DNA of 38,576 nucleotides from a virus. The stretch lies in the IMG/VR virus record IMGVR_UViG_3300031624_000006, positions 1 through 38,576 of that record, one strand, 5' to 3'. The notes beneath the pieces were generated by a model. It did not search any database. It saw only the letters and a program-made list of their open reading frames with translations, and was not told the DNA's origin. Positions 20,801 to 28,072 of this stretch are shown here, in pieces. A program made the position numbers and the translations under genes. Position 1 is the first letter of the stretch. The number at the start of each line of letters is the position of its first letter.

Positions 20801-23763
20801 CTGACAAACCCTACTTTATGTGTTACTGAAGGAGTAAAGGTTTGAGCTTTCCAATAAGTCCAGAAGAAATACCCAGAGGAATTATCCCCAGTATTATAGT
20901 ATTCATAGCGTTCAGGGAAGAGGTCACCCTTCAGTCCCAGCAAAGCTATTTTTGTCCTCACCAAGTCAATAGTCTTAGTAACTAACCCCTTTAATCCTAA
21001 CAAAGCTTCCTTAGCCCTCGATAATCCAATCCCTCTACTTGCTGTTCCTAATAGACCAAGTAAAGCTGAACCAACACGCTCATAGACACTCAGTGTTGTA
21101 AAGTCTTCACTGGTTGACCATTCTCCTTCCCCAACAGTATTCTTTGCTTTCGTTTGATATTCATAATCTGTTCCTGGTTCTAGGTTACTGAGGTCTTCAT
21201 AGTAGGTATCATCTGTCTCTAGGGTATTCTGCCACTCAGTTTCTACCCATCCTTCAGATTCGTGTTTCAAGGATGTACCAGTACCTACTAAACCTAGGTA
21301 GGATAACTTACTTCTAATAAGGGATATAGCCTTGCTTAGGACTCCCTTTAATCCAACTAAAGAAGAACCAAGTCTAGATAAGCCTATTGACCTACCAGCA
21401 GTACCAAGTAGACCCAAAGAGGCTGTTGCAGAGCGTTCATAACCAGAAAGTTTACAATGAATATAGCAGTGAATACTAGGTTCAACACTAGGTTCAACTA
21501 TATAGAATAGAGTAACTCCTCCACCATAATCTTCATAGGAAGTAGTTATGTTACCATATTCATACAATCCAGTATAAGGAGTATAGGGAAATGTAGCATA
21601 GGCAGTAAGTACAGTAGTTTTACTCCCCCAACTGCTTCCTGCATACTTCCTGCGATAAATCTTGTTGGTATCATCTGCCCAAAAACAGTACAAATTATTA
21701 CTTGAATCCTTACTCAAGGACACAGCATATTTAGGAGAAGTCTCACTTGAAGAAGCAATTTCTTCCCCTGCTGAGAAACTGCTAGTAGAATAGGTATACT
21801 TGATATAGATAATAGAGCCAGCAGGACTATGCTTTGTGAAAACAAAGTGAACATCATCCCCCACCGCAACTAGGCATAATGATGGAGGAATAAGTTCTAA
21901 ATGATAAACTTGGTTTGCACCTGATGTCTGTACTTCATCTGACCAAGAGCTACCATTCCATACTCTTACACGCAGATAGTAGCCTCCAGTAGTCCTACCA
22001 CAATAAGAAGCTAATATCTTACCTTCAGTTAATGGGACTAATGCTACTACCCAACTACCATCAGATGTATCATTGAGTTTCTTAGGAAAACCTGATGGTG
22101 TAGTTCCCCAAGTCCCATCATTATTCCCTGACTTGACAACCATAGGGAAACCTGTAATAAAACCAGTATATCCTATCCATACATAACCATCTGTGTCTGT
22201 ACATATAGAAGTAATATAAGCCCAAGATATACTTGGGACAGTTTGCCAATCAGTAGTCCATGTTACTGTACCATCAGTTTCAGGCTTTCCTCTCCTATAA
22301 TATAGTACATTGCTGTCACTCCAAGCATCACCATAGGAACAGTGGACATAAGTACCATCAAACCAGATAGAAGAATCTATCCCATCCATATACTCATATC
22401 GGAAAATAATAGGAGTTTCCCAAGTTTCACCATCTGTTGAACTCTGGTAAAATCCATCCCAACCATCCGTATAAAATATCCAATATCTCCCAGCAGTATA
22501 AAAAGTCCTCCGCTGGTGTTGCCCACGAAAAGTTCTTCGTTGGCTAGTTTCCCCAACAAAATAAGGAGCATGAAATATTTCTACCTCTACCCCATAGTAG
22601 GAACGAACTCCATCAACAATCTTTGCCCTGTAATAGTAGACTCCATAGGGTAAATTTAAAACCTTGTTATATTGACCAACTCCACCTATACCACAATCCT
22701 CAGTGTGGGTATAGACTCCAGGTGATGTCCCCCACTCAAAGTATCTATGAGGGTTATCACTGTAAATATATGGGACATTCCCATGAAGGGTTAATTCAGT
22801 TCCTGAATAACCTGTTGAAGCAAATTGAGTTGTTCCAATAGCGTGCTCTGGTTGCCAATCAAAGATAGATATACCCAGAGCATCCACCACATCAGTCATC
22901 CTATTAAAAATAGCACGGCCAAGAGAACCTGCGAAGAGAAGACCAACTGCTTTATTGTCAAGTAAATCTATAAGACATGAACCTGAGTCTCCCCCTTCTG
23001 CCATCACCTGCCTTGTAATAATTTGGTCATCGAAATATGCTACCCCAGCTTCCCCAAAACCTATTTCTATAAGTCCACTAAACTCCAGGATGGGCTTCAT
23101 AGTAACTGCACTGGTTCTACCAGATTTGGCTACCTCCATCCCAACCACAGCAGCTTTATGTCCTCTGGGATATTGAAGCTCTAGGAGTTCATCTGAAACA
23201 TCATCTTCATCATCAGGCAAAGCAATAGCACAATCAACTAAGTTAGGATTCTCTGGGTCTCCAAAGACAATAGGCTCAAAATCAGCCAAAGTTCCTATCT
23301 TATCGTTGGGGTCATCCCCACCATCATAAACACCAGGTTGAAGAATATGGTCTCCAATCTCCCCAGCATTGGTATTAGCAAAGACATGGTTATTAGAGAG
23401 GAGGTGTTTTGTTCCTGATTTGAAGCAAGTACAACCAAAAGTTCCTGCTGATATGTCTACATGTCCTATACTTACACCAGGAGGAGCAGGGCGATGTTTT
23501 GCTGTCCTATCTACTGCTAAAGCTTTAATTTCCCCTATTTCCTCAACATCAACAGGTAACCCCTTGATGTTGATATTGGGATTTCGAAGCTTATCATGCT
23601 CTGGTAATCTCTTTGATACACCTACTTTTAATCTCCAGTGTCCATTCTCGAAGCGAATGCTCGTAAGATTTACATTCTTAATCTTGAAGATTTTGCGGTC
23701 ATAGGTCTTGAGAACCTGCCTGGCACTCTGAAACTCAAGTATTCTTGGTTTGTCACCCCTCAT
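17893..23763 (-). CDS. Giant tail protein: serine protease, sialidase-like and LLGLK repeats
   Basis: A 1956-residue protein. ATG 23763 (TAATG overlap with the previous gene, GGAGGG 10 bases before) is preferred to ATG 23781. Residues about 85-290 are a trypsin-like serine protease: H126 in SNNHVF, D177 in LVDCAIAL, S260 in GGDSGS, a full catalytic triad. A small Ig-like domain (about 300-390, WGTSPGVYT) and a sialidase-like propeller (about 400-760, with an STDGETWE Asp-box) follow. From about 775 to 1847, roughly 33 copies of a 20-residue LLGLK repeat are interrupted by an FN3 domain (about 835-893) and two beta-sandwich, possibly carbohydrate-binding, domains (about 947-1115 and 1477-1628). 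The end (about 1848-1956) is another Ig-like domain. It is likely a virion surface protein for host attachment; the repeat fold is unknown. Confidence 0.7.
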   Translation of the reverse strand: MRGDKPRILEFQSARQVLKTYDRKIFKIKNVNLTSIRFENGHWRLKVGVSKRLPEHDKLRNPNINIKGLPVDVEEIGEIKALAVDRTAKHRPAPPGVSIGHVDISAGTFGCTCFKSGTKHLLSNNHVFANTNAGEIGDHILQPGVYDGGDDPNDKIGTLADFEPIVFGDPENPNLVDCAIALPDDEDDVSDELLELQYPRGHKAAVVGMEVAKSGRTSAVTMKPILEFSGLIEIGFGEAGVAYFDDQIITRQVMAEGGDSGSCLIDLLDNKAVGLLFAGSLGRAIFNRMTDVVDALGISIFDWQPEHAIGTTQFASTGYSGTELTLHGNVPYIYSDNPHRYFEWGTSPGVYTHTEDCGIGGVGQYNKVLNLPYGVYYYRAKIVDGVRSYYGVEVEIFHAPYFVGETSQRRTFRGQHQRRTFYTAGRYWIFYTDGWDGFYQSSTDGETWETPIIFRYEYMDGIDSSIWFDGTYVHCSYGDAWSDSNVLYYRRGKPETDGTVTWTTDWQTVPSISWAYITSICTDTDGYVWIGYTGFITGFPMVVKSGNNDGTWGTTPSGFPKKLNDTSDGSWVVALVPLTEGKILASYCGRTTGGYYLRVRVWNGSSWSDEVQTSGANQVYHLELIPPSLCLVAVGDDVHFVFTKHSPAGSIIYIKYTYSTSSFSAGEEIASSSETSPKYAVSLSKDSSNNLYCFWADDTNKIYRRKYAGSSWGSKTTVLTAYATFPYTPYTGLYEYGNITTSYEDYGGGVTLFYIVEPSVEPSIHCYIHCKLSGYERSATASLGLLGTAGRSIGLSRLGSSLVGLKGVLSKAISLIRSKLSYLGLVGTGTSLKHESEGWVETEWQNTLETDDTYYEDLSNLEPGTDYEYQTKAKNTVGEGEWSTSEDFTTLSVYERVGSALLGLLGTASRGIGLSRAKEALLGLKGLVTKTIDLVRTKIALLGLKGDLFPERYEYYNTGDNSSGYFFWTYWKAQTFTPSVTHKVGFVRLKLYRSGSPGTITVSIKATDEYGHPIGDDLCSGTINGNTLTTAIAGEWYEINLGGGYVLSTATKYAIVVRAQSTTSNNMGYWRHDTSYPTYSDGNYEKSNDSGDTWEAYYFDFMFEEWAGQETEREITINRAKALLLGLATIAIRTRGYQRVSSALLGLLTTGLKSLSITRTKEALLGLKGLYGKVVGRVRTDTGLLGLLATATKVRGYSRVDTALLGLKSTASKILSLTRSGVSLLGLKLTGIYDTIQHYTRNALVYLGLLATGTRATKYIRSKVSLLGLKGTGIRGLALARSYISLLGLKATGAYSTMEHYIRTGVAYLGLFLTGSRVIDIVRVALNSLLGLLTTGVRVLSYQRVKVALLGLKTTATRVLSLIRSKVSLLGLNPTATRVTSYFRTKTALLGLKGIATRSLGLVRSKVSLLGLKATGIAETIKICIRTGVAYLGLVTTSVKALAVGRSKLALLGLAGSGLRAINLLRSKVALLGLEVLDRFFTEEQTSFNSNGNLGFGGDIRSGQRLTISNRWVTALSFLIRRAGSPTGDVTFTIRRVSDDSIIASKVWGDASSLYTYYDWKTATFDNAVLVNEEVRILVEWGGGDGDNYLQIRIRNTDVKAGEGRTRYDSGWYDYSYDMTYKYDYLEPMRVLSLGRAKEALLGLSTTGIKAIIKHYFLTGVAYLGLLATGVRALLLGRTKTALFGLKTTATRIIMLSRSKTTLLGLLSTGLRILSFNRISTALLGLLSTAMKTLGLIRLDTTLLGLKSSATRMVTLTRSSLALLDLKATGIYEIIEHYIRAGIAYLGIVGSGMRTVALSRIATALLGLKGIATKVVTLIGHILRMFLFTKTYHDLKVFTKTYHDVKIWTGEDDMTNRRDWQKGETVPIWAEVKLASTGALYDPDQGVKVWLYDEDSTLVSVEAGWSMTKDSTGMYVYYWNTDTDDKSGWYRAKSKAQDGTGAEAKVTIENGTFLLQ
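18285..21450 (-). repeat. About 33 copies of a 60-base (20-aa) LLGLK repeat
   Basis: Units of 20 residues follow the pattern [A/S]-LLGL-[K/L]-x-T-x-(T/G)-(R/K)-x-L-x-L-x-R-x-K. Four clusters hold about 3, 3, 18 and 9 copies, separated by folded domains. Some units are 22 residues and contain HY-x-R-x-G-x-A-YLGL. DNA copies have diverged at synonymous sites, so the array is long-lived and not a recent tandem expansion. It is protein-coding and has none of the spacer structure of a CRISPR array. Confidence 0.85.
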
Positions 23764-26192
23764 TATACTTTTACCCTCCATCTAAATCTAGCATAACAGG
23801 TCTCTCCACCATCATCGGAAATCTGGCCATTGATTCTCACTGTGGTAGCTCCTAGATTTGATTCAGGCTGGGTAATAGCAGTTGGGGTTTCTGATGTTTC
23901 CCATTCTCCCCAAGCTCCATGAGTAGGCTCAGTAGCAGCATACTTCCTCTGCCACACATCAAGGAAATGCATGGTGCTTTCTGTACCTGCGGTTGCGTAG
24001 TTGTTATCTAGGTCAGCATTGGGATAACCAGTCCAACCCCCAGTGCCTTTACCAACTATAACTAGGCTTGGTGCGCCTGCCCATGTTGCTGCCCTCGCAG
24101 TAGAGGTTCTGGTCGTCCAGTTGATATAGTCAGTCGAATAATCAAAATAGACATTGCTAGCATCTGCTCTGACTCTTATCCAATACCAGGTTTTGATTGC
24201 ACCAGTTCCAGGATTTTGCCACGCCTCCGTCAGTGTTCCAGCCTTGTTATAGATGGCCCTGAAAGAATAATTATAGGGAGCAGTAAACCAGCCCAATCCC
24301 ATAGCAGCCCAGTCATTTGTATCCCAATAAGCAAAGACATGAGGCGCCCAAGTGCCGCCGATGTTTGTATCCAGTACATAAACTCTTGTCTCAACAACGA
24401 AATTGGCTAATGCTGAGGCTGCCTTTTCCACATGGGCATAATGATTTGCATGTTCCTTTAACCTCATCCCAAATCCTTCAGCGTCTATGCTTGTTCCGCC
24501 ATCCTCTGTCCAGCCTGTTATCGTGGCACTGCGAGTCGAGAATGTTAGACTGGTATCTATCTCAAGATTAGCTGTGTGTCCAGTGTGGTAAGCGTTCTTC
24601 CCGAAATGCAAGGAGTCAGCCTCAGTTCCCCAACCTAGCTTTACAGAACAGACTAGCCCATTCTCCATACAGAAGAATACCCTGCCACCATAGGCTTGTG
24701 TTGCGCCACCGCACATAGCACCCCAGGGCAAAGCCCCCTTGTAAACCAGAGTACCATCAGATTGTTTGAGTACATAGAACGTGCCGATATGGTAATTGGT
24801 AGCCGAGTAATCGTAGTCAATCCCCGCAAGCACGATATGCGTGTCAGTTAGAAGCATCGAATTTCCTATCTCGATACCATCCGTCCACATATCTGCTGTA
24901 TTTACCCAAGCGTCATAGCCAGTAGTAACATCTACAGCATAGAGTTTAGCGTGGTATTGAGTCGCTCCTGCGTTTTCTTCTCTGATACCAACAAATAGCT
25001 TGCCATTGTAGTAAGCCAGTGTGCCCTTAATGTAAGGCGTTGTTAGACCTGTGTATGTTACATAGTCCGTGTCTGAGCCTGCACCAGCAGCAAATGTGTG
25101 AGTCCAGTCTATGCTCATATCTGAAGGGTCAACGCAGCAAACTTTGTTCAACCCAGCCAAGCAAAGAATCCTATTGTTATCCTCATCATAGATAGGAGAG
25201 GCGTAGGTTGATGAGACTGTCCCATCTCCAATGTCTGTCGAACTTCCTGAACCATCACTGAGGGCTATCTTGTGAAGCCGAGCAGTTGACCTGTCATAGA
25301 AATAGACATAGCTACCAACAATTAAAGGGCTGGCAAACGAGCCTGTGTTATATGACGGCTGCGTGTCGAGTTCATACGACCATGCTGCTGAAAGGTCTGA
25401 CATACTGAAAGACCTGAGATACCACTTGGATGAGGTATAAATAGGAGCAATAACCCTATCATTGCCTGTATCCCAAGCCATGCCCTCAATATCCATATAG
25501 TGAGTAGCATTGCCAATATCAACAGAGTGTGTTGGGGTATCAGGTGCAGACAGGGCAAACCTTCTGATGTAGCAGTTCTTTATATCGTAGATAATCATGT
25601 AGTCAGAACCGCCAGACTCAAAGAGAATGGGCGTGCTTTGCGTATAATAGGAAGCTGCATAAGTAGCTTGTAATTCACCACCCACGCTATACTTCTTAAC
25701 CCCCCCATTTGAGTTGGTATAATCACAGGCTGGAACATAGAGATAGCCACCATAGATGACGGAGTGTTCTGTAAACTCCTCCCCCGTGTCTGCTACCCAT
25801 TCATAGTTCTGCGCTCCGAGCTTGCCATAGAAAGGAAAGGTAGTTGCAGGGTCAAAAGTTGGCGTGTGATTACTCTTACCACAATAGAGATAAATAGGCA
25901 CAGTCCCGCTTTCAAGTGAGTCAGCAATAGGTACTCGGAATATAGCCAAGCGGTTAGGGCTAGTGCCTGTTATGGAGATGAGTGCAGGGATAAGCTCTGT
26001 TACCTCATCATCGTCTGTAAACGCAACATCGTATGGAAAATCAGTGCATCTCCCATCCAGATAGACGTTATAATCATCATCTGAGCCAGCCCCTTCGTGA
26101 ACTGCAATCAAAATCTGATAGTCAGTCCCAGCACCAGTAGCACCAGTTAGATTATGCGATATTCGATGTGAATAACCTGTTAGCCAAGCCAT
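23763..26192 (-). CDS. Tail fibre-like protein: DUF2341, beta-propeller, LamG-like
   Basis: An 809-residue protein. Residues 1-120 resemble DUF2341 (YSHRISHNL..., TDYQILIAV, FTDDDEVTELIP, VPIYLYCGKS). Residues about 125-540 are repeated strands with G-x-V-Y-F and W motifs, like a PQQ/YVTN-type beta-propeller. Residues about 550-740 look like a LamG/concanavalin-type jelly roll. The last 40 residues (SNLGATTVRINGQISDDGGE...) look like the beginning of the Ig-like domain found whole in the next protein, so the C terminus may be truncated. Codon use is richer in CpG than any neighbour. It is probably a carbohydrate-binding receptor protein on the tail. AAGGAGAT precedes ATG 26192. Confidence 0.6.
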   Translation of the reverse strand: MAWLTGYSHRISHNLTGATGAGTDYQILIAVHEGAGSDDDYNVYLDGRCTDFPYDVAFTDDDEVTELIPALISITGTSPNRLAIFRVPIADSLESGTVPIYLYCGKSNHTPTFDPATTFPFYGKLGAQNYEWVADTGEEFTEHSVIYGGYLYVPACDYTNSNGGVKKYSVGGELQATYAASYYTQSTPILFESGGSDYMIIYDIKNCYIRRFALSAPDTPTHSVDIGNATHYMDIEGMAWDTGNDRVIAPIYTSSKWYLRSFSMSDLSAAWSYELDTQPSYNTGSFASPLIVGSYVYFYDRSTARLHKIALSDGSGSSTDIGDGTVSSTYASPIYDEDNNRILCLAGLNKVCCVDPSDMSIDWTHTFAAGAGSDTDYVTYTGLTTPYIKGTLAYYNGKLFVGIREENAGATQYHAKLYAVDVTTGYDAWVNTADMWTDGIEIGNSMLLTDTHIVLAGIDYDYSATNYHIGTFYVLKQSDGTLVYKGALPWGAMCGGATQAYGGRVFFCMENGLVCSVKLGWGTEADSLHFGKNAYHTGHTANLEIDTSLTFSTRSATITGWTEDGGTSIDAEGFGMRLKEHANHYAHVEKAASALANFVVETRVYVLDTNIGGTWAPHVFAYWDTNDWAAMGLGWFTAPYNYSFRAIYNKAGTLTEAWQNPGTGAIKTWYWIRVRADASNVYFDYSTDYINWTTRTSTARAATWAGAPSLVIVGKGTGGWTGYPNADLDNNYATAGTESTMHFLDVWQRKYAATEPTHGAWGEWETSETPTAITQPESNLGATTVRINGQISDDGGETCYARFRWRVKV

Positions 26193-26214
26193 TCTATCTC
26201 CTTAAATCAAATAT

Positions 26215-26277
26215 GAGGGAGCATCTTGGTAGATACCCCCTCTATTTAGGTTCATATTCCACCAAGATTATGAACCT
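26215..26277 (-). promoter_or_regulatory. Two hairpins in a late-operon gap
   Basis: GAGGG (26215-26219) pairs with CCCTC (26238-26242), with inner ATCT/AGAT around a TGGT loop. Next, AGGTTCAT (26248-26255) and ATGAACCT (26270-26277) form a perfect 8-base inverted repeat overlapping the stop codon of the 131-aa gene. Neither is followed by a clear T-run leftward, so they may attenuate transcription or protect/process the mRNA rather than terminate fully. Confidence 0.45.
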
Positions 26278-26663
26278 TGTTTAGACTGTATCTTTATGGT
26301 CTGGTCAACTGTGTCTCCAGCCTCGAATGTCACTGATGCAGCCCACTCATGGAAGGCTTGTAACACAGTTGAATTAGATACATGGGTAAAGATACCAGCA
26401 CCATAGACAGTATAAGCTCCAGGCTCCCAAGCTGTCTTAGCACAGACAACAGTATCATTGGTCTTGGTGGTAGTATCCAATGTTGGAGTTACTGCTTCCC
26501 TAGTTATCCCTGTCTCAGAGGGCAAATCGCTACTATCCTCAGTCAGAGAAGCCATACTAGCAACACTTAGACCAAGATGAGAAAGTGTATCTGGAGCATC
26601 ACCCTTTAGTAGTTTACTTACACTCTCATATAGTTTTGCAGTTGGTATACATCTTTCAGCCAT
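26268..26663 (-). CDS. Small structural protein, 131 aa
   Basis: A 131-residue protein: a helical start (AKLYESVSKLLKG), then beta-rich sequence with T-rich loops (TKTNDTV, YTVYGAGIFTHVSNSTVL, ASVTFEAGDTVDQTIKIQ). Similar small beta proteins occur between head and tail genes of many phages, where they act as tail or head-fibre components. AAGGAGG before ATG 26663. Its stop codon lies within a hairpin. The exact position in the virion is unknown. Confidence 0.5.
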   Translation of the reverse strand: MAERCIPTAKLYESVSKLLKGDAPDTLSHLGLSVASMASLTEDSSDLPSETGITREAVTPTLDTTTKTNDTVVCAKTAWEPGAYTVYGAGIFTHVSNSTVLQAFHEWAASVTFEAGDTVDQTIKIQSKQGS

Positions 26664-26669
26664 CTGTAT

Positions 26670-26924
26670 TTACCTCCTTAATATATTCTTGACCTTCAAG
26701 GATAAGAATCTTCTTACCAGGTGAGAAGGTCTTTCACCTGTTCTCAGAGCTTCTGAAATATTTTTCCTACGATTTCTCATCGCATATTTTATTCTCTCTG
26801 CCTCATATAAGTTCCCCCAGAAATCCTCAGCATCAATGGAACAGAACTGGACAAGAAGATTACCTTTGCTGTCCCTTATACAGGCTTCCCCAATTATCCT
26901 AGAACCAGTTGCTGTATCACTCAT
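26670..26924 (-). CDS. Hypothetical protein, 84 aa
   Basis: A basic 84-residue protein. The first half is beta-like (IIGEACIRDSKGNLLVQFCSIDAEDFW); the second half is a very basic helix (RIKYAMRNRRKNISEALR, then HLVRRFLSLKVKNILRR). It begins 9 bases downstream of a membrane protein gene, with AAGGAGAT before its ATG. No family recognised; it might bind nucleic acid or membranes. Confidence 0.5.
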   Translation of the reverse strand: MSDTATGSRIIGEACIRDSKGNLLVQFCSIDAEDFWGNLYEAERIKYAMRNRRKNISEALRTGERPSHLVRRFLSLKVKNILRR

Positions 26925-26933
26925 ACCATCTCC

Positions 26934-27104
26934 TTATAAGACCTTATAGATAATAGCTATTGCACCACCAAGGATACCAGCCAGAGTCAGTAACTGAAGC
27001 TTCCATGACCATTCCACTTTCTGTATTAGGTATCTATGGTCATTGCTATAAAACTTCTGAAACCACCCAGGAGCTTCATCTAACCACTTAGGAAGGTTAT
27101 TCAT
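26934..27104 (-). CDS. Small tail-anchored membrane protein, 56 aa
   Basis: A small gene: ATG 27104 overlaps the stop of the preceding gene (ATGA) and GGGGGAAGG lies directly before it. The 56 residues start amphipathic and aromatic (NNLPKWLDEAPGWFQKFY), and end with a membrane helix of about 20 residues (LQLLTLAGILGGAIAIIYKVL). It is followed by a small basic protein. Possible roles are a virion or lysis-associated membrane protein; no family recognised. Confidence 0.6.
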   Translation of the reverse strand: MNNLPKWLDEAPGWFQKFYSNDHRYLIQKVEWSWKLQLLTLAGILGGAIAIIYKVL

Positions 27105-27289
27105 CCTTCCCCCTTTGGTTGGGCTTCACTTCTCCCTGTCTGCTTATCAACCATCTGGTAACACATAGCCTTAGCTTGTTCTGGGTCTCTACCACTTCTA
27201 ATCTCTGTGGCTATACAAGCAGACCTAGCTGCCTTTATCTGGGCATCACCTGAGTTCTTATCTAAAGCATCCACTTCTGGTACAGGCAT
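27101..27289 (-). CDS. Small hypothetical protein, 62 aa
   Basis: ATG 27289 is chosen because GGAGG with a short spacer precedes it; an in-frame upstream start at 27322 lacks one. The product is a polar helical protein, with AARSACIATEIRSGRDPEQAKAMCYQMV in the middle (two cysteines) and a Lys/Gly end. Short proteins of this kind often lie near phage capsid genes; function unknown. Confidence 0.5.
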   Translation of the reverse strand: MPVPEVDALDKNSGDAQIKAARSACIATEIRSGRDPEQAKAMCYQMVDKQTGRSEAQPKGEG

Positions 27290-27341
27290 ATTATCCTCCT
27301 GACTGGTTGGGAGGAGAATCAATCTCTCCTCCCTCCCTAAT

Positions 27342-28043
27342 TTAGATAGTCACAAAAGCGTTGTCGTTGAGTAAAATCCATCCTGTTCCTATAGCATCAA
27401 GGACTCCAGCACAGTTACATCTGACATACTTCTTATCAGTAGCAAACCTAACTACATAGACACCAGGTATATCCGATGGGACAGCAACTGTAGTACCAGC
27501 ACCATAGGTCTTAGTTCCTGCACCAGTTCCAGCAGATGTGATAGTTTTCCCAGCAGCTTCATTGAACACATCCCCAGAATCAACTGGTTGAACTCTAATT
27601 AGACCTACTCCACCAATAACCGCTAATGCGGGGTCAAAGTAGGTCAGATAGCCAGTATCAGCAGTTGTTTCCTGGGTTATTAACAGACCTATATCAGCCT
27701 GCACAAAGCCTGTGGTAGCTGTGACATAAAACTCCAACTGGTTAGCTCCATAGAGTGTTGGAAACGTAGCTATTGTCCCCCAATTTGCTACCAAATCATC
27801 GGAAGCTTCAATGGTCACAACAGCCTTATCAGTATTGATAAAAGCAGCAGACTCTCCAGCACCAAATCCAAGAAGTACCATCACTGCGGCCAAGCCCTTA
27901 ACCCCTGTCTTACTGATGTCAATAACCTTATTACCATCAGCATTGACAGCGAGGGCTATTGCAGCAACATCAGCTTCATCTATGGAGACAAGTGCTCCAC
28001 CTGAGCCTAGCCCCTTTAGTATTCCTAACGCATCAAAAGCCAT
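27342..28043 (-). CDS. Probable capsid decoration/minor head protein, 233 aa
   Basis: A 233-residue protein directly downstream of the major capsid gene. It is beta-rich and Gly/Ala/Thr-rich (GTGAGTKTYGAGTTVAVPS, YVVRFATDKKYVRC), with a hydrophobic N-terminal third (IDISKTGVKGLAAVMVLLGFGAGESAAF). The position after the capsid gene and the strand-rich make-up fit head decoration or stabilising proteins. No signature motif is present, so other virion roles are possible. AAGGAGG precedes ATG 28043. Confidence 0.5.
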   Translation of the reverse strand: MAFDALGILKGLGSGGALVSIDEADVAAIALAVNADGNKVIDISKTGVKGLAAVMVLLGFGAGESAAFINTDKAVVTIEASDDLVANWGTIATFPTLYGANQLEFYVTATTGFVQADIGLLITQETTADTGYLTYFDPALAVIGGVGLIRVQPVDSGDVFNEAAGKTITSAGTGAGTKTYGAGTTVAVPSDIPGVYVVRFATDKKYVRCNCAGVLDAIGTGWILLNDNAFVTI

Positions 28044-28072
28044 ATCGTTATTCCTCCTTTTTACTTATTTTA

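Noticed and set aside
18285-21450. CRISPR-like regular 60-base spacing
   Set aside because: The period comes from a 20-residue protein repeat in an uninterrupted reading frame; there are no identical repeats with unique spacers.
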